Assembly: GCA_013297745.1 (NCBI GenBank)
Contig: JAAFIM010000001.1
Coordinates: 1-64,000, forward strand
Length of the DNA stretch: 64,000 nt
Direction: 5' to 3'
Source: Chitinophagales bacterium
GTDB lineage: Bacteria; Bacteroidota; Bacteroidia; Chitinophagales; Saprospiraceae
In this document: positions 17,472 to 26,821 of the stretch, in pieces
Numbering within the stretch: position 1 is the first letter of the stretch
How the letters are laid out: each line of letters opens with the position of its first letter
The notes under the pieces: model-generated
Told to the model about the DNA's origin: nothing
The model's database searches: none
What the model saw: only the letters and a program-made list of their open reading frames with translations
Translations under genes and position numbers: made by a program

Positions 17472-19655
17472 ATGAACAAATTTTTCGCAATGCTAATCGC
17501 TTCATTCTTTGTGATAGGCGCAGCGCAACAAGTTTCAGCACAATGCAATTTTAGTGTAACGATTTATGACTCCACCTTTTGCAATGCCAATTCGGTTGAT
17601 ATGCAAGTAGGCTGGCAAGGCGGCACAGGCCCCTATGCTTATCTTTGGAGCACGGGCGCTACCACCTCTTGGCTTATAAATCAACCATTCAACAGCACAT
17701 ATTCGGTTACTGTAACTGATGCTAATGGTTGTATGGCTACAGACAGCCGCACGTACGGACAACCTTCAGGTACGCAATTATCTGTAACCCACAATGTGTT
17801 GACCCCAGCTTGTAACGCTGGCGGCACGGGCGCAACTGTAGAAATGGTAGCCACAGGAGGTACACAACCCTATACCTATTATTGGCAAAATACAAGCAGG
17901 CAAACCAACTCTGTAGCTACTGGATTATCTGGTTATGTTTATGGTTATGTAACGGATGCTGCTGGTTGTTATGCTTACATCTCCACCACGCTGGGTGGTA
18001 TCAACTATTATGGGGGTTATCCCAACGCTGCTTCTTGCAGTCAAAATAATGGTTCTATATCTTTACAGACTTCAGGCAATTACACTTATTTGTGGTCAGA
18101 TGGGCAAACTAATATGACAGCTACAGGCTTAGCTGCTGGAGCTTATGGGCTCACAATTACTGACGCAGCCAACAGTTGCGAACTTCGTCAAGTATTTCAG
18201 GTAGGTTATAACCCCAATTGTGAGTCTGTAATTAGCGGTATTATTGATATTAATCAAAACTGTGTAAATGGTGCAACTTTTGGAACTAATTGGTATAGAA
18301 CGGTACAAATAACCAACACAACTACAGGACAATCTTATTATACTTATGCTAATCAGCAAGGTTATTATGAATTTAGAACTTTGGATGTAGCTACTTTTAG
18401 CGTTATGGCCACCAACAACGGGTTCAATGGTCTCTCAACAGTTTGCCCCAATTCAGGCAACTACTCTGTGACAACCAACGCCAACGGAGGTTCTTACCCC
18501 AACAATGATTTTTATTTGGCTTTTGCCAATAATGATGATGTTGTGTTGGATTTATACCAAAGTGCTGCGCGTGTAGGGTTCAACGCTCATATCTACGCTA
18601 ATCTTTGCAACCAAGGCAATAATACCCAAAGCGGTGTACTTACGGTAAATATAGACCCTCTTTTGACTTATGCATCTACCAACCCTTCCAGTTGGGGATG
18701 GAATAATTTCCAAAGTGCAGCCCTAGTAAGCAACCCCACCGTATCAGGCAATACTTTAACTTACAACTATTCTAATTTGGTAGCAGGCGAATGTTTATAC
18801 TTGCATATTTTGACTGATGTGCCACAAAATGCGCCTATGGGACAAACTGTATTTGCTAGTGCTTCAGTAACAATAGCTTCTGGTACTGATGCTAATCCAG
18901 CCAATAATATAGACTCCACTTATAGCATTACCACCAATTCTTACGACCCCAACGATAAACAACAATTCAACTACAGACGTGGCGATGCTTTTGATGCAGA
19001 AATTTTCACCCAAGACACAGAATTAAACTATATGATTCGTTTCCAAAATACAGGTAATGCACCCGCTATCCGCGTAGAAGTGCGCGATGCGTTGGAAGCC
19101 AACTTGTTGATAGAATCTATGCGCAATATCATAACTAGCCACCCTTGCGTAATCCGCGCTAACGGACAAAATTTAAGCTTTGTATTCGATAACATTTATT
19201 TAGCTGATTCTTTTAGCAACGAACCCGCTTCTCACGGTTTTATCAAATTTACTATCAACAGAACTGCTGGCTTGCCTTTGCAAACCGAAATTACCAACAG
19301 CGCAGATATTTATTTTGATTTCAACCCCGCTATCGTTACCAACACCCAAACCACTACTATTGTGGCTGAAGTTATAGCTGCCGAAAAAGTAGCTGACCAA
19401 ATTGATTTGCAAGTGATGCCCAACCCAGTAAAAGATGTATTGAATGTGCGTTACAACTTGCCACAAGCAGGCAAAGTATCAATGAGTTTGGTAAATAGCT
19501 TAGGACAAATCAGCTCTACAGTAGCCAACGCACAAGCACAAAATGCTGGTTTGCAAACTGCCCAAATTTCTACCGCTCAATTGCCTGCTGGTGTGTACTA
19601 TTTGTATATCCAAACTGAAAACGGCAACTTTGCTCACAAAATCGTTAAAGAATAG
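17472..19655 (+). CDS. Large T9SS cargo with SprB-like repeats and DUF7619-like domain
   Basis: This 727-aa secreted protein begins with a signal peptide (about 1-23, ending VSAQ). N-terminal segments resemble SprB/PKD-like modules (AYLWSTGATTSWL ... TYSVTVTDANGCM; a second copy with TYYWQNTS and GYVTDAAGCY; a third with YLWSDGQT and GLTITDAANSCE). A region from about 250 to 480 has Cna-B- and DUF11-like beta folds. From SYDPNDKQQF (about 494) to YFDFNPAIVTNT (about 620) it matches the domain often placed before T9SS tails. The last 75 residues (MPNPVKDVLNVRYNLP ... LPAGVYYLYIQTENG) are a type A sorting domain. A surface adhesin or matrix role is likely but unproven. Confidence 0.9.
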   Translation: MNKFFAMLIASFFVIGAAQQVSAQCNFSVTIYDSTFCNANSVDMQVGWQGGTGPYAYLWSTGATTSWLINQPFNSTYSVTVTDANGCMATDSRTYGQPSGTQLSVTHNVLTPACNAGGTGATVEMVATGGTQPYTYYWQNTSRQTNSVATGLSGYVYGYVTDAAGCYAYISTTLGGINYYGGYPNAASCSQNNGSISLQTSGNYTYLWSDGQTNMTATGLAAGAYGLTITDAANSCELRQVFQVGYNPNCESVISGIIDINQNCVNGATFGTNWYRTVQITNTTTGQSYYTYANQQGYYEFRTLDVATFSVMATNNGFNGLSTVCPNSGNYSVTTNANGGSYPNNDFYLAFANNDDVVLDLYQSAARVGFNAHIYANLCNQGNNTQSGVLTVNIDPLLTYASTNPSSWGWNNFQSAALVSNPTVSGNTLTYNYSNLVAGECLYLHILTDVPQNAPMGQTVFASASVTIASGTDANPANNIDSTYSITTNSYDPNDKQQFNYRRGDAFDAEIFTQDTELNYMIRFQNTGNAPAIRVEVRDALEANLLIESMRNIITSHPCVIRANGQNLSFVFDNIYLADSFSNEPASHGFIKFTINRTAGLPLQTEITNSADIYFDFNPAIVTNTQTTTIVAEVIAAEKVADQIDLQVMPNPVKDVLNVRYNLPQAGKVSMSLVNSLGQISSTVANAQAQNAGLQTAQISTAQLPAGVYYLYIQTENGNFAHKIVKE

Positions 19656-19719
19656 TTTTTCGTCCTAATAATCCCTATGCAATCGCATTTTATTCAAATA
19701 AACAATTGTTTTTAATATA

Positions 19720-19755
19720 AAAAGCTACCTTTCCGAGTGGAGGGTAGCTTTTTTT
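19720..19755. terminator. Bidirectional terminator
   Basis: AGCTACC and GGTAGCT arms with an A run on the left and a T run on the right, between the adhesin-like gene and the convergent 60-aa frame. Confidence 0.8.
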
Positions 19756-19936
19756 ATTTTTCTTTTCCGTTTGGCAAAAATTCCGAGCGTTCTAAGCTGT
19801 CTAACGTCAAACTATCAATTATACGCTCTGATTGGCTTATTGGCTCAAATACGCATCTCATTGGGGCAGGCTTAAAAAAATCCCCGTAATGGAATAACAA
19901 ACTCAAAACATTTATCAATACGCTGATTATTAACAT
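19754..19936 (-). CDS. Possible small membrane-anchored protein, 60 aa
   Basis: The first 18 residues (MLIISVLINVLSLLFHYG) form a hydrophobic segment, and a soluble tail follows with SERIIDSLTLDSLERSEF. It ends at the bidirectional terminator, as a real gene would. No family is recognised and no promoter box was found, so this is a tentative call. Confidence 0.4.
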   Translation of the reverse strand: MLIISVLINVLSLLFHYGDFFKPAPMRCVFEPISQSERIIDSLTLDSLERSEFLPNGKEK

Positions 19937-20006
19937 TTTATAAAAAAATTTAGCTGTTGGAAATTTATATTTAACTCATCGCACATATAGATGCTGATAA
20001 AAATAA

Positions 20007-20036
20007 TTTGGTGTGTTGATAAAATAATTATCTTTG
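20007..20036 (+). promoter_or_regulatory. Promoter TTTG-18-TATCTTTG
   Basis: -33-like TTTG (20007-20010) and -7 box TATCTTTG (20029-20036) with an 18-bp spacer, 17 bp before the lipoprotein ATG at 20054. It shows that an earlier in-frame ATG at 19991 is not the start. Confidence 0.75.
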
Positions 20037-20053
20037 CAAAAAAATTGAGAAAA

Positions 20054-20476
20054 ATGAAAAAAATGATTTTTGGTTTCGCGTTTTTACTTTGCTATTGTAG
20101 TGATAATAAAAAAAATCCTGAATATACTGTGCGCCAATTCATAAATAGCTTAAGCAAAGATGACTTTATTACCGCTCAACTATACGCGCACAAGTCTATG
20201 GTGGATTTCACTGTAATTTTGCAGAAAAATAAAAAAGAACAAAATACTTCAAACAAAGTCAATTCTTTTGATAGTAATTTTGAGTGTACCTGTGAAATTT
20301 ACCATTCAAAAGCGTCTTGTACTACCACTAATAAAATTAGCGCAAAAGAATATTTTACGCTAGTTCAAGAAGAAGGCGTTTGGTTAATAACGTCTAGCTC
20401 TCTTTTTACTCAAAATCCTTTGGGTGATACAACTACCAGTGTAAATAATAACTGGAGTTACGCTTATGTTATTTGA
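20054..20476 (+). pseudogene. 5' part of lipoprotein gene split by a MITE-like element
   Basis: The frame starts MKKMIFGFAFLLCYCSDNKK, a lipoprotein signal with lipobox LCYC. It continues NPEYTVRQFINSLSKDDFITAQLYAHKSM, which resembles DUF4878-type NTF2-like lipoproteins. Native sequence ends at codon 132 (...SVNN, 20449); the last residues NWSYAYVI come from the terminal repeat of the inserted 360-bp element. Deleting the element plus one AATA copy (364 bp in total) joins this frame without shift to the one beginning at 20811. The original gene would then encode a lipoprotein of about 314 aa. The 5' part might still be made as a shortened lipoprotein. Confidence 0.8.
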
Positions 20477-20810
20477 TTTTTAAAAGTTGAGTACAAAAGC
20501 TAAATTTTCGTCGTGTGACGCCAAAACCAGCGTATGTCGCGAAAAGACGACCAACCGAGCGCAGCGAGGGCAGTAGCTTTTTTGCAACGCAAAAAACGTC
20601 GGCTTGTAGCGACGGTTTTGCGCTTTTTGCGCAATGAAATGAAGCAAAATAAGCAAAAACGCCTTTTTGGCGTTGGCTTTTTTGGTACTTTTTTGCCATC
20701 AAAAAAGTACGAAAGATAAATTTTTTAGGCGTAAGCCGTTAAAAAAATTTCTATTCAATTTAACTTTCAACTATTTTGTACTAAAATTTCACCTTAAGCG
20801 TAACTCCAGT
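20451..20810. mobile_element. 360-bp MITE-like element, 16-bp TIRs, AATA duplication
   Basis: Perfect terminal inverted repeats ACTGGAGTTACGCTTA (20451-20466) and its complement (20795-20810) are flanked by AATA on each side (20447-20450 and 20811-20814). The interior is more GC-rich than its surroundings. It ends with a module (about 20689-20750) also present in the repeats at 26960-27227 and 62404-62675: a hairpin GGTACTTTTTTG/CAAAAAAGTAC followed by TTTTTTAGGCGTAAGCCGTT. No transposase is encoded, so it would need a transposase in trans. Confidence 0.85.
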
Positions 20811-21362
20811 AATAAGACAAATAAAGTTAATAACAATGTAAATACTGGTGGTTGGCAGGACGGAGTATATTATTGGATTGAAAAAAATGTGTATGGTGAA
20901 GAATACTATCAGAATGACGAAACAGAACTTTATATTGAAGTTCAAAATAATAGCATAATTCGAGGCTTTAAAACAATATGGAACTGGGATGAAGCAGGAG
21001 AAAGCATTATACACAACACTAATTTGATTATAAGTGGTAATATTGAGAAAAAACAAATAACTATCTATTATTTTGCCCCTTGTGGCTGTTCAGACCAAGA
21101 CTGCCAACCCTGCGAAAAAGTTGGGGATGAATGCTGCGAACAAATAGAAAAAATAGACGTAAAACTAGAAAAAGCGATTTTAAATCCCAAAAACTCTAAA
21201 ATTAAAAGTTCTAAATTTCTAAAAATTGAAAACAGCCAATATTACAAACTGCTAAAGAATAAATTATATGAAAGCATTGAGTATCACGGCAATTTTGATG
21301 GTAAAACAAAGATTTATGCTTCCGTTTTAGATTTGTATTTCAAAAAATACGAGAATAAATAA
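20811..21362 (+). pseudogene. 3' part of the split lipoprotein gene
   Basis: The native frame resumes at NKTNKVNNNVNTGGWQDGVYYWI and runs to the stop at 21362. It has a Cys-rich stretch in the middle (CGCSDQDCQPCEKVGDECC) and a Lys-rich end. An open frame extends upstream into the element and starts at a TTG, but those first residues are element-derived. There is no promoter box or signal peptide of its own. Function unknown. It belongs with the frame at 20054-20476. Confidence 0.8.
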
Positions 21363-21363
21363 A

Positions 21364-21404
21364 AAAAAGCCCCAAACTCTAATAGCGAGTTGAGGGCTTT
21401 TTTT
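21364..21404. terminator. Bidirectional terminator
   Basis: AAGCCCCAAACTC and GAGTTGAGGGCTT arms with A and T runs on either side, between the split lipoprotein gene and the convergent citrate synthase gene. Confidence 0.85.
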
Positions 21405-21414
21405 ATGGTATCAA

Positions 21415-22737
21415 TTAAACAGTTGCTTTTTGTTGAGCGATAAAGTTTTTGACAAATTCTGTGGTTACTGATTTTGGACGCTCCAAAGGGAAACCCAAGT
21501 AGCGAGACCAAACGCCAGCAGCCAACACGCCAAGTGCGCGAGACACACCGAATAAAACAGTGTAGAAACTGTAGTCTTTCATCCCAAAATGTATCAACAA
21601 AGCACCTGAATGCGCATCTACATTTGGCCAAGGGTTTTTGATTTTGCCCAAGCTTTGAAGAATTGGGGGCACAACGCGGAAAATTTGGGTAACAATATCC
21701 ACTATATCATTGCCTTGTATGTATTCTTTGGCAAATTCAGCTTGCGCGGTAAAGCGTGGGTCTGGTTTGCGCAATACAGCGTGTCCATAACCTGGTACAA
21801 CTTTGCCCGAAGTCAAAGTATCTTTTACATATTGTTCAACTTGAGCATCAGTGGGGCGTGTTGTACCCAACTTTTCTGTCATTTCAAAAATCCATTTGAT
21901 AACTTCTTGATTAGCCAAACCGTGCAATGGGCCTGCCAATGCGTTCAAACCACCAGAGAAAGAATAATATGGGTCGCTCAAAGTAGAACCTACCAAGTGC
22001 GTCGTGTGTGCTGAAGCGTTGCCGCCTTCGTGGTCAGCGTGGATAGTTAGGTACAAACGCATCAAATTGGAGAAGTCTGCGCTATCATTTACACCCAACA
22101 TTTGAGCGAAATTAGCACCCCAATCCAAATTATCGTCGCTGGCTATATGCTGACCTGCTGCGAATGAACGGCGATAAATATAAGCGGCGATTTTGGGCAA
22201 ACGCGCTATCAAATTCATTGAATCTTCATAAAAAGCATCCCAATAAGCTGCTTTGGGCATACCTTCAGCATAACGGCGCGCAAAAATGCTATCTGTTTGC
22301 ATAGATAAAACCGCCATACTAAATTGAGTCATTGGGTGGGTAGAAGTGGGCATAGAATCCAACATCGCGTAAGCGTGCGCTGGAACTGTGCTGCGGCGCG
22401 CCCATTCGGCAGTCAACCAAGCTACTTCTTCGCTGGTAGGAATTTCGCCCACCAACATCAACCAAAACAAACCCTCTGGCAAAGGCTCTTTGCTGCCTTC
22501 AGCTTTGGGCAAAGCCTCGCGCAATTGAGGAATGGAATAACCTCTAAAACTAATCCCTTCTTGTGCATCCAATAGAGAAGTTTCCCAAACCATAGAGGTA
22601 ATATCGCGCATACCGCCGTAAATTTGGCTAATGGTAGCGTTATCAATTTGCATTTCGCCGTGTTCTTTGACCAATGCTTTTATCTCGGCGGCAAGAGGAG
22701 CTGCTTTCTCCTCAAATTTTTTCTTTAAAATATCCAT
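21415..22737 (-). CDS. gltA: Citrate synthase, eukaryotic (mitochondrial) type
   Basis: Condenses oxaloacetate and acetyl-CoA to citrate, the first step of the TCA cycle. The 440-aa protein follows the mitochondrial-type family rather than the usual hexameric bacterial type. Catalytic residues are present: His272 in GPLHGLANQE, His319 in PGYGHAVLRK and Asp374 in NVDAHSG. The oxaloacetate/CoA region HADHEGGNASAH is intact. Length and start (MDILKKKFEEKA) fit. It is a single gene with a terminator downstream. Eukaryotic-type enzymes are known in some Bacteroidota. Confidence 0.96.
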   Translation of the reverse strand: MDILKKKFEEKAAPLAAEIKALVKEHGEMQIDNATISQIYGGMRDITSMVWETSLLDAQEGISFRGYSIPQLREALPKAEGSKEPLPEGLFWLMLVGEIPTSEEVAWLTAEWARRSTVPAHAYAMLDSMPTSTHPMTQFSMAVLSMQTDSIFARRYAEGMPKAAYWDAFYEDSMNLIARLPKIAAYIYRRSFAAGQHIASDDNLDWGANFAQMLGVNDSADFSNLMRLYLTIHADHEGGNASAHTTHLVGSTLSDPYYSFSGGLNALAGPLHGLANQEVIKWIFEMTEKLGTTRPTDAQVEQYVKDTLTSGKVVPGYGHAVLRKPDPRFTAQAEFAKEYIQGNDIVDIVTQIFRVVPPILQSLGKIKNPWPNVDAHSGALLIHFGMKDYSFYTVLFGVSRALGVLAAGVWSRYLGFPLERPKSVTTEFVKNFIAQQKATV

Positions 22738-22781
22738 TATATTGTTTATAAATTTATTGTGTTGGTACGATTTGCGAAATT

Positions 22782-23435
22782 TTAGAGTTGGTACAATTCA
22801 CGCTTAGCTTGAATAAGCGCCAATAATCTTTCTGTTAAGGAGCTTTCAGATGCTTTTTCTGAAGTTTTTTGATAAAGCAAATCAAATTCTTGAGTGGTGT
22901 CGCATTTTTGTAGATACTCAAGCACTTGTAATTCAAATTTTTCAAACGAGTTTTTATTACCAACTGCTTGCAGTTCAGCGATTCGCTTTTGGTTGGCTTC
23001 AAACTGTATTTTGAGTTGTGTTTTGGTTTCAGTTTTTAGGAGTTCAAACCAAGTTTCTACTAAATCCAATGTATATTGACTGTCAATTTTATTTTCAGTA
23101 AGCATAATATCGTTAATGACGATAGTTTCGTCTTTAAAAATATGAACTGAGTATAAATTTTCGCCTTGTAAAATATACGGTTTAATTTTTTCCTCTCCAT
23201 TTTCTGAACGCTGGAAGTCGTACTCAATAGGTATATCAGAAATTTCTCTTATTATGTTATTACTTTCATCTAATATGAAAGGTTGTTGTAAAGTTTCTCG
23301 TATAGTGCGGATAGCCTTTATGAAGTTGCGTAAGTATTCAAATTGGTAAAATTCGGGTTGTTCAAACAAAAACCAAAGTTGGTCAGTAGCTACATTTTTA
23401 GGAATTTTTGGCCAAATAGCGGCTTTGTTTATCAT
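22782..23435 (-). CDS. Unknown 217-aa protein, possible partner of EndoU-fold protein
   Basis: No signal peptide or membrane helix. The middle is beta-rich (YILQGENLYSVHIFKDETIVIND) and the C-terminal half is helical and charged (KTQLKIQFEANQKRIAELQAVGNK). I recognise no family. It starts 14 bp after the 494-aa EndoU-fold gene on the same strand, so the two are probably cotranscribed. By position it could be an immunity protein. It shows no clear likeness to the 274-aa partner at 7664-8488. Confidence 0.7.
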   Translation of the reverse strand: MINKAAIWPKIPKNVATDQLWFLFEQPEFYQFEYLRNFIKAIRTIRETLQQPFILDESNNIIREISDIPIEYDFQRSENGEEKIKPYILQGENLYSVHIFKDETIVINDIMLTENKIDSQYTLDLVETWFELLKTETKTQLKIQFEANQKRIAELQAVGNKNSFEKFELQVLEYLQKCDTTQEFDLLYQKTSEKASESSLTERLLALIQAKRELYQL

Positions 23436-23449
23436 GATGAAGGTAAGAG

Positions 23450-24934
23450 TTATTTGGTTGGATAAAAAGTTTTGGCATCAGCAATTTTTTCGTTTCCGCT
23501 CAATGATTCTGCCCCTGTAAGTTGTTCATTAGTTATATCAGCTTGTGTTTTAGGTATCAAAAATTCTATCCAAAAACTTTTGCTGCAAAGCCCTCTACAA
23601 GTTTTGGAAGGGCTATTGATTCTAGCATTATATTTTTCTGGATCTGTCAACAAATTAGGCATAGGTTTTATTTCCAACTGGGAGAAAGCAAAAGCAGTTT
23701 CTTCTATAACTTGTTCGGGTGTCCAGTTATTAGGAAAAAAAGTAGAGGATTCTTTTTTCCAGCCAAACATATATTTGTTTGCAGGATTTAAAGATATTGC
23801 TACTTTGCCCGCGCCAAATTGGATTTGATAATTTTGTGCTTCTATTGAAAACATTTGAAAATAACCTTTATAAGGTTTATCGTCTTGAGGTGGAGAAGGA
23901 ACAGATGAATTTAGCATAGCATCGCCAGTGAAATAATTAGTGGCGATTGTTGGTGGTGAAGACTTTAAATGCTGATGGTGATGCAAACCTTTGGGTTTTA
24001 TTGCTGTTCTTTCTGCATTAAAAAGATATTCTCCCCTGAAAACATGATTTTGAAGCGAAGTTTGTTGTTTTAAATTATACAGCGTTTGTATAAATTTAGC
24101 ATTATTTTTTTGTTCCAATAAATAACCAACACTGCCCCACGTTTCTATTAAATTAGCATTTTTCCAAATTTGAGGGTTTTTGGCAAAACATTTTAAAAAA
24201 TCTTCTATGTCTTGAGTCTTTTTTTTGTACTCTTGCAAACCTAGTCCTTGGGCTTCTTGCAAATTCACTTCATAGAAATCTTGCCATTCGTCCACAAGTA
24301 TCAACAAATCGGTAATTTCTGTTTGTATTTCAATTGTATTTACATTTTGATAAATCTTAATTTTAGTAAATTGACTGGCAATTTTTCTAAGATTATCTTT
24401 TAACCAATTTTCTACGTTTTTTTGCTCCTCTTCATCCCCTCCCACCACTTCATTGTTCTCTATTTCTTCCCCTTCATCTGCCAATTGTGATTGTAAGGTT
24501 TCAAATTCCCTTTCGTCAATAGGCTTGCAATCCACTTGAAACAAAATACTAGGTAAAATTTTCAGCAAACTCTTATCTATTTTATCAATTTTAGTTTTTC
24601 CTGTTCCTTTGGCTATATCCAAATTTATAATTGTTCTGCCATCAGAAGTTTTGCCATTAAAATAAGCCAAACCTAAAACTCCAAGCGGTTCTTTTATAAT
24701 CTCTTTGACAAAAGGTTTCCAAAAAGTGGTTGGACGGCCAATTATAAGCAACGGAAAATCTTGATTTTTGTCGGTAAAAGAGAAATCCCCATTTAATATA
24801 AAAAAAGTTGGCTTTTCTATAGAAGTAGATTTTTCCAATTGCTTTATCATTGGCTTAACATTTTGTTTGAATTTAACAAAAGATAAATTTGATAAAAAGC
24901 TAGGATTTTTAGTAAAGAATTTTGGTATTTTCAT
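23450..24934 (-). CDS. 494-aa protein with C-terminal EndoU-like fold lacking the His residues
   Basis: The last 110 residues follow the same layout as the EndoU-like domain at 8500-9288: NKYMFGWKKESSTFFPNNW (FFP at 399-401), TPEQVIEETAFAFSQ, a variable stretch, then FWIEFLI and a terminal FYP. The two His positions are Lys/Tyr and Ser here, so it is probably not a standard EndoU nuclease. A GLHHHQHL motif (316-323) precedes the domain and could be an alternative active site. The N-terminal 300 residues, with an acidic stretch at about 160-180 (EGEEIENNEVVGGDEEEQ), are unrecognised. There is no signal peptide. It lies 34 bp after a GT2 gene and 14 bp before the 217-aa gene. The fold likeness is by eye. 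Confidence 0.6.
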   Translation of the reverse strand: MKIPKFFTKNPSFLSNLSFVKFKQNVKPMIKQLEKSTSIEKPTFFILNGDFSFTDKNQDFPLLIIGRPTTFWKPFVKEIIKEPLGVLGLAYFNGKTSDGRTIINLDIAKGTGKTKIDKIDKSLLKILPSILFQVDCKPIDEREFETLQSQLADEGEEIENNEVVGGDEEEQKNVENWLKDNLRKIASQFTKIKIYQNVNTIEIQTEITDLLILVDEWQDFYEVNLQEAQGLGLQEYKKKTQDIEDFLKCFAKNPQIWKNANLIETWGSVGYLLEQKNNAKFIQTLYNLKQQTSLQNHVFRGEYLFNAERTAIKPKGLHHHQHLKSSPPTIATNYFTGDAMLNSSVPSPPQDDKPYKGYFQMFSIEAQNYQIQFGAGKVAISLNPANKYMFGWKKESSTFFPNNWTPEQVIEETAFAFSQLEIKPMPNLLTDPEKYNARINSPSKTCRGLCSKSFWIEFLIPKTQADITNEQLTGAESLSGNEKIADAKTFYPTK

Positions 24935-24968
24935 TCTATGGATTAAAAAACAAGAAAAATATTATAAA

Positions 24969-25850
24969 TCACAAAGCAATTAAATACAGCAATTTATACA
25001 CATCAAACCAAAATAAACGCGGTTGCTGATTTTGTAAATACCTTTTGATAAAAAAAGCGAAAACTGGGTAAAACAAGCGCGCCGCCCAAACCATTTTGTA
25101 CTTTTCCAACTTATAAAAAGCCGCTAAAAGCCTAATTTGGGGCAAAGTTCCATATTTTTTTTCTAAAACCAGCAAATTTTTGACCGCTTGTTCAGTTTTT
25201 TTGATAAAAATATCCGCTTTTTCTATCCCAATATGCTGCAAAGGGTTGTCAATGTGCAGAATGGGTATATTTTTTTTAGCCAATTCCAACCCAAAAATAG
25301 TGTCTTCGTGCCCATATCCCGTCAAAATCTCATCAAAACGCAATTCGGCAAAAACGGCTTTGGGCGCAACAAAATTATTGGTCATAAACGAAAAATGCGG
25401 TTGCAAATTCCTTTTCGCTGCCGTTTGCGCTTCTCTTTGGCTGCCGTAATGCCAATGCAGGTATAAATCCGCTTCTGTTGGTTGTTGGGTTTGATAAACG
25501 CGCCCGCCACAAAGCAATTGATTGGGTTGGCAATGCTCGAGATATTTTTTTAGAAAATCATCGGAAACGGGCATAGAATCGCAGTCCATAAAGAGCAAAA
25601 ACTCATAATTGGCTTTTTCTACCAACAAATTGCGAATACGCGCGCGGCCTACATTTTGGGGCAAAATTTGGTAAAAAACTGCGTTTAATGTGGCAATTTT
25701 TGCATTTTGTTGCTGCAAAACTGCATCTGTAGAAGCGTCGTCTAAAACCAAAAATTCTATACTTTGGCTCAATTGCTGCGCTTGGCGGTGCAAAATCTGC
25801 ACAAGCGGGCGAATATCGTAATTAAAAACGGGAATTAATACAGAAAGCAT
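24969..25850 (-). CDS. Glycosyltransferase family 2
   Basis: This 293-aa GT-A enzyme presumably transfers a sugar from a nucleotide donor during surface polysaccharide synthesis. The start is MLSVLIPVFNYDIRPLV. Then come VLDDASTDA (nucleotide binding), NVGRARIRN, the metal-binding DxD-like MDCDSMP, and FDEILTGYGHEDTIFG, the ED acceptor/catalytic motif. No membrane helix is obvious, though the tail is hydrophobic and aromatic. It lies 54 bp downstream of rmlA on the same strand, supporting a shared role in glycan assembly. Acceptor and donor are unknown. Confidence 0.9.
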   Translation of the reverse strand: MLSVLIPVFNYDIRPLVQILHRQAQQLSQSIEFLVLDDASTDAVLQQQNAKIATLNAVFYQILPQNVGRARIRNLLVEKANYEFLLFMDCDSMPVSDDFLKKYLEHCQPNQLLCGGRVYQTQQPTEADLYLHWHYGSQREAQTAAKRNLQPHFSFMTNNFVAPKAVFAELRFDEILTGYGHEDTIFGLELAKKNIPILHIDNPLQHIGIEKADIFIKKTEQAVKNLLVLEKKYGTLPQIRLLAAFYKLEKYKMVWAARLFYPVFAFFIKRYLQNQQPRLFWFDVYKLLYLIAL

Positions 25851-25904
25851 CGCTAAAACAACAAAAAATTAATTTTGTTCGCTATTTTTGACAAAAACAA
25901 AATT

Positions 25905-26777
25905 TTAATTAAATTCTCCTCGCAGCAAACGGAATAGATACTCGCCATAGCCGCTTTTTTGGAAACGGACGGCCTGTTTTTCCAACTGTTGGGCGTTCAT
26001 AAATCCCATTCTAAACGCGACTTCCTCAATACAACCCACTTTAAGCCCTTGGCGCAATTCTATCACTTCTATAAATTGCCCCGCCTGCATCAGCGACTCG
26101 TGCGTACCCGTATCCAACCAAGCCACACCGCGACCCAAAACACCCACTTTAAGCTGTTTTTGTTCCAAATAAATGCGATTTACGTCCGTAATTTCGTACT
26201 CGCCGCGCGCACTTGGTTGTAGATTTTTGGCTATATCAATCACCGAATTGTCGTAAAAATAAAGCCCAGGCACAGCATAATTAGATTTGGGCTGGCGAGG
26301 TTTTTCTTCTATGGAAATCGCGTTGAAATGTTTGTCAAATTCTACCACCCCATAACGCTCTGGGTCTGACACTTGGTAAGCAAAAATCACCCCACCTTCA
26401 GGGTCATTATTGGATTGCAATAATTCACTCAAACCATTGCCATAAAAAATGTTGTCCCCCAAAATCAAAGCCACTTTATCATTGCCGATAAACTCCTCGC
26501 CCAGCACAAAAGCCTGCGCCAAACCGTTGGCTTCTGGTTGTTCTTTGTAGGTAAAAGAGCAGCCCAATTGAGAGCCATCTCCCAATAGTTTTTGGAAATT
26601 GGGCAAATCGTAAGGGGTAGAAATAATCAAAATTTCGCGCACACCAGCAGCCAAAAGGGTAGAAAGTGGATAATAAATCATCGGCTTGTCATAAATAGGC
26701 ATCAATTGCTTACTTACCGCCAAAGTGAGCGGATACAAACGGGTCCCTAAACCACCTGCTAAAATAATTCCTTTCAT
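25905..26777 (-). CDS. rfbA: Glucose-1-phosphate thymidylyltransferase RmlA/RfbA
   Basis: Makes dTDP-glucose from glucose-1-phosphate and dTTP, the first step to dTDP-rhamnose and related sugars. The 290-aa protein starts [18 protein letters not shown], the nucleotide-binding signature. It continues with [48 protein letters not shown] and [14 protein letters not shown], all typical of RmlA. The start at 26777 is supported by a TACCTTTG box at 26822-26829. The other rml genes are not in the window. Confidence 0.96.
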   Translation of the reverse strand: MKGIILAGGLGTRLYPLTLAVSKQLMPIYDKPMIYYPLSTLLAAGVREILIISTPYDLPNFQKLLGDGSQLGCSFTYKEQPEANGLAQAFVLGEEFIGNDKVALILGDNIFYGNGLSELLQSNNDPEGGVIFAYQVSDPERYGVVEFDKHFNAISIEEKPRQPKSNYAVPGLYFYDNSVIDIAKNLQPSARGEYEITDVNRIYLEQKQLKVGVLGRGVAWLDTGTHESLMQAGQFIEVIELRQGLKVGCIEEVAFRMGFMNAQQLEKQAVRFQKSGYGEYLFRLLRGEFN

Positions 26778-26821
26778 AAAAAAGCAAAAAATTGTAGTGA
26801 TAATAATTGATAATTGAAGCC

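Noticed and set aside
20667-20810. N-terminal extension of the split lipoprotein's 3' part
   Set aside because: It begins at a TTG within the inserted element, so these residues are element-derived.
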